Below, piece by piece: positions 31,900-42,661 of a stretch of DNA of 64,000 nucleotides (its first letter is position 1; the number at the start of each line of letters is the position of its first letter). Under the pieces are notes generated by a model that ran no database searches, was not told where the DNA came from, and was given only the letters and a program-made list of their open reading frames with translations. A program made the position numbers and the translations under genes. This DNA comes from Eriocheir sinensis (lineage: Eukaryota > Arthropoda > Malacostraca > Decapoda > Varunidae): the NCBI RefSeq assembly GCF_024679095.1, contig NC_066513.1, forward strand, positions 5,674,695-5,738,694, written 5' to 3'.

Positions 31900-34372
31900 T
31901 TAACCCCTTCCCCGGCAGAAACGTGTATACACGTTTTCACAAAATGTTCTTTTTTCAGTCGTCGACGAGTATACTCGTCTAAAACTTTACCTTCAAAAAC
32001 CAGCTACATACGTATATACTCGTCGATTTTAAGCCTTTGTAAGCCATTCTACGTGTGAAACGAGTATTCTCGTCAAATCGTACGCCTGGCAGAGGCGATA
32101 GGGTAGAGCTGTGGGACTTCAAGGACATTGTTACTAGACTTGCTCCGACAGCCATTGTCATCGGATGGGTGTTGTTTGCATCCACATTTGCATTCATTTT
32201 TTTGTAGCATTTTCAAGTGTTACACCCCAAATGTCTAGTTCAACGGAAGATAGTGAATATGAACCTTCCCTCAGAAGCTTGAATACTTCTGATAACTCTG
32301 CCAGTTCATCAGACAATGACTATTTCTCGACAAGTGAGGAGGAGGAGGGGGGTGAGGGGAGAGCTTGGAGAAGCCTCGAGTTGTCAGAGGAGCGTATGAA
32401 TGCACCACCACCACGTTTTCCTTTCACAGGAAATCCTGGAATAAAGATTCATGAAAATCCAGCAGAACTGAGTCCATTTGAATTCTTCAGTCTTTTTATT
32501 GATAAAAGGATTATTGACTCTGTACTGGTAGAGACTAATCGTTTTGCTGAACAAACTGGGCAAGATGATTCTTTGTGGCGCCCTGTAACAGAGGCTGAAC
32601 TTTTTGTATTTTCTGCCATGAAAATGCTTGGGGGTATTGTGAAAATGCCAGAAGAAGAAATGAACTGGTTACATGATGAACTGCTTGAAAGACCAATTTT
32701 TCGGCAGCTAATGACTATGAAACGGTACAGTAAGATAAAGCAATATCTTCATTTTGTAGATAATGAAACTCATGATGCACAAACTCACCCCAACCCAAAA
32801 TTGTATAAGATTTATGATGTATTCATGACATTGTGTGAGAACTTTGGGAAGTGTTACACCCCTAGGCAAGATGTATGTATAGATGAGAGCCTTATGTTGT
32901 TCAAAGGAAGGTTAGGATGGGTACAGTACATTCCACTGAAAAGGAGGAGGTTTGGAGTGAAATATTTCATGTTGTGTGAGTCAAAGACTGGATATGTGTA
33001 CAACATGACCATTTATGTTGGCAAAGGAACACAGTTTGATCCAGAGTATGATACATATCCTGTGAGTTCGTGTGTTGTTTTATCTTTGATGAAGCCCTTA
33101 TTTGGGAAAGGTTATTGTGTTACTGTGGATAACTATTACACTAGTCCACAATTAGCTGATGCTCTAGTTATGAACCAGACTGATACTTATGGAACTCTAC
33201 GTATGAATCGAAAAGAAGTGCCAGAAGAACTGAAAAGAAAAAAACTGAAGAAAGGAGAAGTTGCAGCATTTCAGAGAGGCAAGGTAATGACTCTTCGTTG
33301 GAAAGACAAAAAGGATGTTGCAATGCTATCAACCATTCACAACCCAGCCATGCATGACATTGAGACAAGACAAGGGCCTGTGAAGAAACCCAAAGTTGTA
33401 TGTGAATACAATCATACAATGGGAGGAGTTGACAAGGTGGACCAGCAATTGGTAGATTATCCCATTCCAAGGAAACGGGGTAAGAAATATTACAAGACAG
33501 TTTTCTTCCATTTGATGGATATTGGAGTATGGAATGCTTTCATCCTGCATCAAGAAGCATTCACTCAGTCAGGAAAAAAAAGCCTAACACACCTGGTTTC
33601 GTTTGGAAATTATATGATACATATTTGGCAAGTATGGACCTGCTTTACCACCAAGAAGATCACCAGGTAGACCATCGACATCACCAGGAAGTTTATGCAT
33701 ACGCCAGGAGGACATTTTCCAATGGAAGTTCCACCAACAGAAAAAAAGAAAAATCCAACAAGAAAATGTGTTGTATGCAGTCTGAAGCGTGACCATAGAG
33801 GGAAACAAGTCAGGAAAGAGTCACGCTACATGTGTAAAGTTTGCCAAGTAGCTCTATGTGTTGTGCCATGCTTTGAAAAGTACCATTCTAAATAATTTCA
33901 TCTAGAAACTTTCTGAGGAAATACTATTCTTTTATATGTGGAAATAAAATTCATTTGTTTTATTTTTTTGCTAACAACTTACAGTTTTCAATTGATTTTG
34001 TTCATAATAAAATGCCGGAAAAAGGAATTTCATTTATTATGCATATTATAATTACTGCTAGATATTTGGTAACAATTGTAATAAAAATTAAAAATAAAAT
34101 AGGTTTTCATTTCTCTTTACATTTGGTAATAAAATTTTGAGAAAAATTAAGAAAATATGGTAAAAAAATATGGTTTATAGGAAGACGAGTTGACTCGTTT
34201 TTGCCGACTAAGGTATTCTCAAAATAAAAAGTTAACCACAAAAATGGGAAGAAAAAATAATTACAAACTGTTTTCATAACCAGCATCAAAAATACTATAT
34301 AGAACCAAAATAAAAAAAATTAGTCTGAAAAAGAAACGTTTTTAACAAAAAAATTGTTGGGGATGGGGTTAA
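31900..34372 (+). mobile_element. piggyBac transposon, near full length
   Basis: TTAA at 31900-31903 and 34369-34372 flank the ends CCCCTTCCCCGGCA and (reversed) CCCCATCCCCAACA. The palindromic site ACGAGTATACTCGT and degenerate copies recur in the left 150 bp, and GACGAGTTGACTCGT lies near the right end. A single transposase gene occupies the middle. It sits inside the outer element at 30810-34452. Confidence 0.9.
32231..33895 (+). pseudogene. piggyBac transposase with a decayed C-terminus
   Basis: The start MSSSTEDSEYEPS is followed by an acidic region and the DDE_Tnp_1_7 core. The three catalytic aspartates are visible: D218 (VCIDESLMLFKGRLG), D300 (TVDNYYTSPQLAD) and D401 with D404 (GGVDKVDQQ). 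This enzyme cuts and rejoins at TTAA. The frame breaks near 33580; a frame with a stop after RLEII carries YGPALPPRRSPG, and a third frame encodes the C-terminal cysteine-rich finger CVVCSLKRDHRG to CKVCQVALCVVPC (33695-33895). The core is thus complete but the DNA-binding tail is detached by two shifts and one stop. An alternative is a few sequencing errors in a young copy. Confidence 0.92.
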
Positions 34373-34477
34373 GCAAAAAAAATTTTTTTTGAAAAGTTGC
34401 AGCACTGGTGTGGGTCATTATGGTGAAATAGCTCCAGCGCTGTACGGGTTAACAAGAAAGCATAGACCTGGATTTTT

Positions 34478-34577
34478 NNNNNNNNNNNNNNNNNNNNNNN
34501 NNNNNNNNNNNNNNNNNNNNNNNNNNNNNNNNNNNNNNNNNNNNNNNNNNNNNNNNNNNNNNNNNNNNNNNNNNNNN
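34478..34577. other. assembly gap (100 N)
   Basis: 100 N of unknown true size, 25 bp beyond the right end of the outer piggyBac-like element. Confidence 0.99.
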
Positions 34578-34719
34578 TTCAGCTTTGCCACCATAAACCT
34601 ACGTTCTTAAGCCATACTTTCATGTAAAAAAAAAAAAAATCTTTTTAAGGCATACTATACTGAGTTACTGCTTAGAACAGGTCAAAATCGTCCGAAGTCA
34701 CCCCACTTTACGGTACGTC

Positions 34720-35140
34720 CCCACCTAGAATACGCTGTGCAAGTGTTGAGCCTCCAAAGTAGATTCAACATCAATAGAATACAAAAAATTCAAAGAAGAG
34801 CCACTAAAATTGTCCCATCACTTCAGAGCCTCCCATATGAAGAGCAGTTAAGAAAACATGACATTCCCAAGTTTGAAGATAGGAGAGTGAGAGGGGACTT
34901 GAAATAAGTTTTCAAAATAATGAGTGACATTGGAAACATTGATAAACACTCGCTTTTCCAAACCACAAACACAACATGAAGTGGCCGCTCCAAACAAATA
35001 TACAAACAGAGCTGCAACAAAACACAAACACAATACACTTTCACATACAGAGTTGTAAATACATGGAACTCACTCCCAGAAAACATGGTCAATGCTACAT
35101 CTACAGTAGCTTTCAAGAACAGATACGACAAACACAAAAC
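34720..35140 (+). pseudogene. non-LTR RT C-terminal tail
   Basis: Plus-strand frame with LEYAVQVLSLQSRF, INRIQKIQRRATKIVPSLQ, LPYEEQLRKHDIPKF, RRVRGDL, then after stops VVNTWNSLPENMVNA and FKNRYDKH. That is the conserved tail of CR1/Jockey-type polymerases. Palm and endonuclease are absent. At least two in-frame stops. Confidence 0.75.
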
Positions 35141-35287
35141 ATAGATAAATATGGAGGCTGGCAACAGGATCTATGCATATTATATGTAAATCCTGTGGAT
35201 TTTATTGTTAAGTCTTGAACTAGATGGCTGCTGGATAGCAAGCTCATATACCTTTGACAGGCCTTGTATTTTGTCCAACTCGGTGTC

Positions 35288-35794
35288 TATAGTCGGTTCA
35301 CCCAAGCCTGAAGTGAGCATTGTTGTGTGCTGGCAACCTGTTGTCACACGGCGTGTCTGATTTCACGGATACTGTATGCTAGCCTACGCATAGTAAACAG
35401 TTGTCAGTGTCAATAATATGCAGGCAGCAATAACAAATACCGTCAATTATAGTCGATTATGAGTTACCAATATCATTAAGGTCACAATTAGCCATTTTAT
35501 TAATATAAAGCCTGCTAATCTTCTCGGAGGTGGACAGCACCAAGGCCGTTTAATAATCATAATCAGTGATCTTGTAAATTAAGAAAACAGCTATTTCCAA
35601 TATTACTAATATTTTTTAACTCAAAATCAACTATAATTGACGATATTGTTATTGCTGCCTGCATATAATTGACACTGACAACTGTTTACAATGCTTAGGC
35701 TAGCATACAGTATCCATGAAATTGAACACGCCGTGTGAAAACAGGTTGCCAGCGCACAATAATGCTCACTTCAGACTTAGGTGAACCGACTATA
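35288..35794. mobile_element. 507-bp foldback/MITE with ~180-bp inverted arms
   Basis: The left arm from TATAGTCGGTTCACC to about 35470 is inverted from about 35625 to 35794 (GGTGAACCGACTATA). Paired landmarks are TGAAGTGAGCATT/AATGCTCACTTCA, GGCAACCTGTT/AACAGGTTGCC, GCAGGCAGCAATAACA/TGTTATTGCTGCCTGC and AACAGTTGTCAGTGTCAAT/ATTGACACTGACAACTGTT. Flanking GTC on both sides may be a 3-bp duplication but overlaps the palindrome. No coding capacity. Confidence 0.85.
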
Positions 35795-37534
35795 GTCACC
35801 CTCCTCACTGGATAGACCAGTGGAGAAACCAGTTTAGTTGCTGACAGTCTGATCATGCAGCAAGCCATACTAGATTGCATGGTACCAGTTGTAGTGGTCC
35901 AAAACACTAGCCTGACCTGCTAAAGAAGTGATAAGTAGTATATCTCCAATCCATGTGTGCAGTTCCCCAATGTCAACAACTGAACCAGAGCCATGAGGAC
36001 CAACACACACCTAACAAATCCAAATTTCATAAAATAATAGTATTGTCTGTGAAATACATGAGTGCCCTTTTACAAATAATTACCCAAATGATGATGATTG
36101 ATCTTACCTGGAACCTCTGTCATCTTCCTGCAGTGACTATGGACATAGAGGGGGGTTTCTGGTGGTCAGTGGAAACTAACACGTCATGCAGACCATGTCC
36201 TGTAGTGTTATCATGAAGCAGGCATGGCAGCATGTCAAAGTCAGACGGAGAGCGCTGTGCCAGTATTCCAGGGGTTCTATGAGGGCCACAACCTTGATCA
36301 TGACACTGGAGGGAAGATCTATCCCTTTTTATTTTTATGACCTGGACCACTTAGAATTATTTCAGGGGTCTGCCTTCTGCTGATCGTATCTTCTGTATAT
36401 TTATCTGATTTGCACTTCACTTGTCACTTTATTTTCCCTTCCACCAGAACAATTTATTGCACTCAAATTTTTATTTATTTAAACTTGGCTTTACATGACT
36501 GAATTTGAAATAAGAAGGAACTTCAGCTTTTATTTCCCAGACCTCAGCAGTCTGTTTCAGAGAAACAGACTATTCATTCCTTGGTAAAATATGACACTTT
36601 TTCAGTTTTTCCCATATTATCACCAAAGAACAGCTATGAAAGCCTTGAAGCAAATTTTACAATAGCTAACTCTTTTTCTGGAAATAGGTTACTGGTAGCC
36701 TTACCAGCGACAAGTTATTATATCCTTGGCAACAATGTTACTATTTTGCTGTGATAGGTTACTAATTTTGCTCCGACAGGTTACTATCTATACATTCACC
36801 TGTCTTAAGGGCAGATGAAGCTATTTGTTTCCAGTAAGTTTTGATGTTTTGATAGTTTCCCAGTTTTTTTTAGGCCAACATCATAATTGTTGACAGTCCT
36901 GCTGAGCGTTGCGCTGGCAGCAGAGCAGGGCCTGAAACCTCATCAACAGTATACGGTAAACAGTAAATTTCCCTCTCTACTCCCCAGAACTAGTGACTTT
37001 AGGAAAAAATAACACAAATAGACAATACACAAAAAGTGTTGCACTCATAATATGCAGAAACGAGAAAAAATAAACATTTGACCCCCTCAAGGCCTTGAGG
37101 AAGATGGATTCAGTCACTGTGGGAGCAAGTCACCAGTATATAAAAAATACTGAACTACAAAGCATTTCACAAGAATATATTATAATAAATAATAGAATTT
37201 AATAGATCTAACCAAACTTAACATCTAACAGGAGAGAGGGGGGGCACCCCTTCTCAACTCCCTCTTACTAACCAAACTTAATGTCACTTATCAGTGGGGA
37301 CTATGCCCCTCACTGACCACCCCCTATTTAGGTATTTTCACAGAAAACAATAAAAAGGAAGTTGCATATTATACAATATTATATGACCTATCACAAAATA
37401 ACTAACTGTGTCAAACTCTAGTGTGCCATACAGTAACATAGAGAAATAACCTATCTGTTAGATTAAGGTGGGTTCTATTTGTTTAAATATAAATCCTGTG
37501 GTCAAAAGGGCTTATCTACCAATTCCAGGATGCT
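35795..37534. other. mostly unassigned DNA; CR1 3' UTR fragment at 36891-36985
   Basis: GAGCAGGGCCTGAAACCTCA at about 36921 matches the 3' UTR behind the CR1 tail at 10488-10760, so a short 3' fragment of that family lies here. A pair of G/C-rich hairpin-like blocks (CAGTGGGGACTATGCCCCTC) lies near 37290. Otherwise no domain, RNA gene or terminus recognised. Confidence 0.5.
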
Positions 37535-38039
37535 ATTTTGGTTAAGATTCAATTTAGTACCGTGCCAGTATCTCATTACCTACCTAATGAAACATCAGTA
37601 GCTCTTCATATATCTTTTCTACAAACCTTCAACAGTAATGGAAACGCTTTCAAAATCTAATTCAAGGCCTTTTTTTTTTACTCTTGAAAATAGGGGATAA
37701 TGTTTACAAAAGCGCGTCGCTTCCTCTGGCGACGGGTGCGGTGGCGGTGCCACCAGTGTTGCGAGAAATACCTCCTCGCAGAAATAAGTCACATATACAT
37801 GTGAGGGGGGTCCAGGGGGGGGGTGCAGCCCCCCCCGTTAGCAGTTCATAAAGTTCGGTTGGAGAAGTTGAAAAATGCTCCCCCGCCCTAAACCCTCTGC
37901 GAGCTATTTTGTGGCTGCACCGTCGCCGCGGCCGCCGCCATAGGAGGTGATGCACTTTCGTAAACATTATCCTTTATTTTCAGGAGTAAAAAAAAGTCTT
38001 TAAATTGGATTTTGAAAGCGTTTCCAAGACTGTTCTGGA

Positions 38040-41000
38040 TCTGGATACATGATGCACAGGGCACCCGTACAGGTGCATAACACCCATATTTGTGTTGGCT
38101 GTTGGGGGGACGGGGGAGTGAGTATGTATTTGTTTTCTGAATGAGTCTATTGTACCACAGTCTAAAATCTGTTGAGGGAGGCTGTTCCAGTCACGTATGG
38201 TGCGTGGAAAGTATGAGTGCTTGTATGTGTCTGTGTTAGTGTGATATGTTTGGTATTTATGGATGTGTGTGTTACGTGTACGTTGACTGTTTGCGTTGTG
38301 TAGGTATGTTTGTGGGTCAATGCCAATGTGAGTGTTTGTGATCTTGTACATAAGTGTAAGTCTGTGTGCTTGTCTGCGTAAGTGAAGAGGGTTCATGTTT
38401 ATCTGTTGTTTGATCCGTGTTGTGATTCCAGGCGTTCGAGTGTAATTGTTTGTAATGAACCTAGCTGCCTTGGTGTTGATTTGTTCTAACCTATCAATGT
38501 TTCTGTGTGTGTAAGGATCCCAAACCATGGAGCAGTATTCCAGCGTTGGTCTCACAAGTGTGTCATAAGCTATGTGTTTAATGTCAGGTGTGCAGTTATG
38601 TAAATTCCTCCTCAGGAACCCCAGTGTTCTGTTGGCTGTGGCACTGATATGGTCTATGTGGGTGTTGAATTTCAAATTAGTTGAGAGATGGATACCAAGG
38701 TACTTCTGTGTGTGAACTGATTCTAAATCTGAATTATGGAGTGTAAGTGTGATGGATGGGGTTGTGCGCTCTAGTGAACCTTAATAGTTTGCATTTGTCT
38801 GGTCGGAAGTGCATTTGCCAGGTGCGTTCCCACCGCTCAAGGGCGTCCAAGTCATTTTGTAGTAGTCTGCAGTCGTCAGTAGTCTTTACTGCTCTAAACA
38901 GTAAACTATCGTCGGCAAATAGTCTAGTGGAAGAGTTAGGCGTTGAGAGTGGAAGATCATTAATGTACAGGAGGAAAAGAAGGGGGCCTAGAACAGTGCC
39001 TTGTGGGACACCTGAAGAAACAGGAACAGTGTCAGATGAAGATCCGTCAAGAAGAACACGTTGAGTCCTGTTAGTAAGAAATGCAGTGATCCAGTGAAGA
39101 ATAGGTCCTGAAATACTGTAGTATTTCAATTTTAATGTCAGTCTTTCGTGCGGGACTTTGTCAAAGGCTTTGGCAAAATCTAAAACAATAGTGTCAACTT
39201 GTTTAATGTCACGTCGGTCAGGTAGCCTCGTAATGTCGTGATATGTAGTAATGAGTTGTGATTCACACGAGCGTTTAGGTCGAAAGCCGTGTTGTGAGTC
39301 AGTAAGGATGTTGTTTGCGTCAAGGTGATTCATTATGTGTTTGTGTATTATGTGTTCGAAAATTTTACATGGAATCGATGTTAGTGAAATGGGGCAATAA
39401 TTGGCTGGGTCAGTCCGGTCACCTGTCTTGAATAAAGGATTAATGTTTGCCAAAAGCCAGTCAGAGGGTAATGAGGTGGATGATAGTGATTGGGTGAATA
39501 TGGCCGGAAGGATGGGGGCAAAGGATTTATGGATGAAGGCAGGAATGTTGTCGGGGCCAGTGGATTTAGTTGTGTCGAGTCCTTCCAGTAATTTCTGTAT
39601 TCCGTTAGTCATGATATCACGGGGGCCTATGGGGGGGAAGGGGCTGTGTGGCATGTTTGGTGTCAGGTTGTGTTCTTGTGTGTATACCGATTGGAACTAT
39701 GTGTTGAGTATTTGTGCTTTGTGTTGTGGGCTGGTTACTAATGTGATAGTGTTGTCTTTAAGTGATGTAATCGTGTTAGTGTCATGTTTGCGCATCTTAA
39801 AGAATTTGAAAAAGTTTCTTTTGTCATTTCTTACGTTGTCTGCGAGGTAAGCTGCTATGTGTTTGCGTTCCACTACATTTATGTTTTTGGCAAATGTCTT
39901 TTGGTGGTTTTTGTAGGCGGTCCAATTATCTGTTGTGTTGTATGTCTGCGCGCGTCTGTAGAGTCTTTGTTTCTTGCGATGTTGTCTGCGTAGATCCCTG
40001 GAAAACCAGGGAAGTGTGTACCTACTAGAAAGTGTTTTTTGTGGTATGTGTCTGTTCATTGAGGCATGTATGGTGTGTTTCAGGTTGTTCCAGTTGGTGG
40101 AAAGAGGTCTTGTGTGTGGGTCTGTCGCAAAGAAGTCAGTGCTGAAGGCAGTTAGGTCTTGTTTGATCATGTCTAAGTCAGCCCTTGAAAAAAGGAAAAT
40201 CTGTCTGGGTCTCTGTTTATGTCTAATCGGTCGGAGGTCAGCGTCAATGATGAGTATGTCATGGTCACTAAGGGCTGCTTTCACAGTCGTTTTGTTTGTT
40301 TCGATCGTTACCAATGGCGCCGATCGACGCTAAAGTTTTCCACGTGAAACTGGCCAATGGGGTAGTGGTGGCTGCAGAGGAAGCGAGAGGTATTGAGAGT
40401 GTGTGGTAAGGTGCGGGGCTAGGTTAACCCCACAGCCGCCACTACCCCATCAGCCAGTTTTAAGTGGAAATTCAAAAGTGGCGATCGCCGCCATTGGTAA
40501 CGATCAACACAAACAAAACGACTGTGAAAGCGGCCCTAAGTCCTGGAACAACCTGAGTGTTTGTTATGTTAAGAATGTTGTTGGTGAGAAAAAGGTCAAG
40601 TGTGTGTGCTGTGGTCAAAGGGCCACCGTGGCCAGCGGGGTGCGTTACAGTATATGTTCGTGTTGGCTGGAGTACTGTTTGTGAGAGTGAAAATGTATTT
40701 ATGATGTCAACAAATGTGTTGTGTAGTTGGTGTCTGTTTGTGTGGGGAATAATGGGGTTGGGGGCGTCAGCATCGGGAGGGTCAAATGGGGATACCGCAG
40801 TCCAGTCAATGTCGGGGAGGTTGAAATCACCTGTGATCCAGTTGTATTTGTCTGCCTGTATGCGTGAAAGAGAAATTTGAAGGTTGTGTAAATAGTCTGT
40901 ATTAGTAGAAGGCAGTCTGTAAAAAGCAGCAATAAGAAGAGATTTACAGTTGAAGGTTTGTAACTGGACCCAGGTGATTTTGCAGTCTGTGTCAAGGTCA

Positions 41001-41240
41001 GGCCTATGCTTAACACAAAGACCCGGCTTGGTGGCGATGATAACACCACCACCTTTGCCGAGGTCTGTTGGGTGATCCTTATGAAAAACGGTCATACTAA
41101 AGGGGGGATGGAAAAGCTCACTACTGTCAACGTCAGAAGTCAACCAAGTCTCTGTCCCTAATATTATGTCTGGGTTATGTGTGGTGATTAGGTGGTGTAA
41201 TTGGGCTATTTTGTTTTTGATACTACGGAAATTAATTGTA
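38040..41240 (-). pseudogene. endonuclease-RT polyprotein of the PHD-type element
   Basis: Endonuclease: TINFRSIKNKIAQL, ILGTETWLTSD, LGKGGGVIIATK, WITGDFNLPDIDWTA and TLDLFLTNN. The SDHD motif comes after the MITE insertion. RT: SQHGFRPKRS, motif A IVLDFAKAFDKVPHER, SGVPQGTVLGPLLFLLYIND and RLFADDSLLF: the catalytic residues are intact. Tail: RPTLEYCSMVWDPYTH and RTIRDWNSLPQQI. Lesions: the MITE, a stop near 39697 (after QILNT) and a frameshift near 38730. This is the best preserved non-LTR RT in the window. Confidence 0.88.
40272..40536. mobile_element. 265-bp Harbinger-type MITE
   Basis: Flanked by TAA at 40269-40271 and 40537-40539, the TWA target of PIF/Harbinger elements. Inverted ends GGGCTGCTTTCACAGTCG and (reversed) GGGCCGCTTTCACAGTCG extend about 110 bp, with TGGGGTAGTGG in both arms. 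It sits between the codons for PGL and SDHD of the endonuclease, so it destroys that motif. Confidence 0.88.
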
Positions 41241-41922
41241 ATAATCGGAGGGAAGTGTGGTTATGATGTGGTGGTAGTGGAAGTGAAGGGAGAGGTGAGG
41301 ATGGTGAAGATACAGAAGAAACAGGAGGGGGTGAAGAAGTAGAGGAGGGAGGTGAAACAAGAGGTGATGAATAAGGGGAAGAAAAGGAAATAGGGACTGG
41401 GGATAGTGAAAGAGTAGGATCGGGGGAGGGTGATAGGGCAGACCTGGGTGTGTTAGTAACTGTGGTGCGAGGTGAGTGATGGGTCAAGTCAGGTGTATGG
41501 AGGGAACGCACCTGTCTGTGGGTGTATATGGGACTAGGTGTGAAAAATGGAGCCGGGTTATGAGAGGTGAGAGGTGTTGAGTGTTTGGGGCTCAAGAGGA
41601 GAAGGTGTTGTGTGCCAGGGTTGTCTGTGTTATGTTGATATAGCGTGTCGAAGGAATTGAACAGTGGAATAGGATCAGCTGAGAAGAATGAGGATGTGAA
41701 ATTAGGTACGCCGCATCTAAAGCAGATCCACGAGACGCTATTGTCAACCAATCCAGCGTAAGTCGGCGTGAAAGACCCGATACAACTGACGTGGTACCAG
41801 CCAACATGCTCGGATCTATCACGACACGAATCACACTGGATGGCCCTCTGCCCCCACCTCACCGCCTTGCTACTACAAAGTTGGCAAGGATACATAGGGC
41901 AATAAGGGCCAGGGTTGACCAT
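41206..41922 (-). CDS. PHD-like finger and Pro/Ser-rich spacer of the same element
   Basis: Starts MVNPGPYCPMYPCQLCSSKA, followed by IQCDSCRDRSEHVGWYHVSC and WICFRCGVPNFTSS, which gives the C4-H-C3 spacing of a PHD finger. About 120 residues rich in Ser, Pro and Thr follow. A frameshift near 41250 separates it from the endonuclease; the reading then continues as ITINFRSIKNK. PHD fingers at this place are known in some CR1-group elements and may bind chromatin. Confidence 0.8.
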   Translation of the reverse strand: MVNPGPYCPMYPCQLCSSKAVRWGQRAIQCDSCRDRSEHVGWYHVSCIGSFTPTYAGLVDNSVSWICFRCGVPNFTSSFFSADPIPLFNSFDTLYQHNTDNPGTQHLLLLSPKHSTPLTSHNPAPFFTPSPIYTHRQVRSLHTPDLTHHSPRTTVTNTPRSALSPSPDPTLSLSPVPISFSSPYSSPLVSPPSSTSSPPPVSSVSSPSSPLPSLPLPPHHNHTSLRLLQLISVVSKTK

Positions 41923-42661
41923 AGTGCCCGTGTCTCAACATAGAAGCAGCAAGAGAAGGATGGTGCGTCGTCTGTGTGCTTTTGTATCGTTGTTTGTGTG
42001 CCGTTCGAAATACTGAACCACGGTGAGCGAAAACCATTGTTGTGTGTGAGTGTTTGTTTGTGGTTGTTGTGGGTGTGTTGTTTGTGTCCTCAAATGTGTT
42101 AATGCATGTAGTATAAGTGCTATGAGTGTAACTGTGGTGATAAGAAAGGCACTGTGTATGCTAGTATAACGTTTTTTCTTGTTTTACCTTCCGTGAGTGT
42201 GTACGGTGTTGTTGTGTTGTCAGCCACCTAGTGTTGTTGTGCTGCTTCGTGACCTGGAACAACCTCGTCCGGCAGTTTAAAGTAGTTGCCATTTCAATCA
42301 AGAGAAGTAAAAATAACGTAAAATAAAAGATAAAACCTATATAAAGAATATTAAAAACCTAAAAACAAGTTAAAAAGAATGTGTGTAGATAAAAACAGTG
42401 TTGTGTATGTGTAGATTCACTTATCTTTGTGCTGGGACGGGTGAGGAAGGGAGGGAAGGAGAGAGGGAAAACACGTCCACACTCGGCGAGAGGCAACAGC
42501 CAATCTGTTTGTAGAAAAGATATATGAAGAGATAGTGATGTTTCAAAAAGTAGATAATGAGATACTGGCACAGTATTAAAACGAATTTTTACCGCTATTT
42601 CTTTTAACACCAGGTCTCCACATCGTTTTGCAATAGATTCACTAATACTTTGGTAGGCAAA

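Larger units (their letters stand above)
30810..34452. mobile_element. outer piggyBac-like element split by another piggyBac
   Basis: Left end TTAACCACAGCAGTGCTGG (30810) and right end reversed TTAACCCGTACAGCGCTGG (34452), both including TTAA. Each end has a second CCAGYGCTG-type motif about 40-50 bp inside. The left end also has the palindromic pair GGCGTACATCGTACGCCGC. Without the inner element (31900-34372) it is about 1.2 kb and non-coding, so it is non-autonomous. Confidence 0.75.
38035..42506 (-). mobile_element. PHD-endonuclease-RT non-LTR retrotransposon, near full length
   Basis: 5' end at 42506, 3' end at 38035. Order on the minus strand: ~580-bp 5' UTR, PHD-like finger, Pro/Ser-rich spacer, endonuclease, linker, RT, C-terminal tail. 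It splits repeat copy B and is itself split by a MITE at 40272-40536. No clear target duplication; about 5 bp of target appear lost compared with copy A. Other clade members usually have one long frame; here it is broken at several places. Confidence 0.85.
37535..42595. repeat. GC-core repeat, two-armed copy B, interrupted
   Basis: The left arm (37535-37760) is inverted relative to the right arm (37800-38034 and 42507-42595). Both contain GTAAACATTATC and ATACTGGCAC landmarks of copy A (2290-2630). The right arm stops at AAGACTGTT and resumes at GTTTGTAGAAAAGATA; the 4.5 kb between is a retrotransposon. A G-rich centre (37800-37840) with the core CGTTAGCAGTTCATAAAG separates the arms. Confidence 0.75.
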
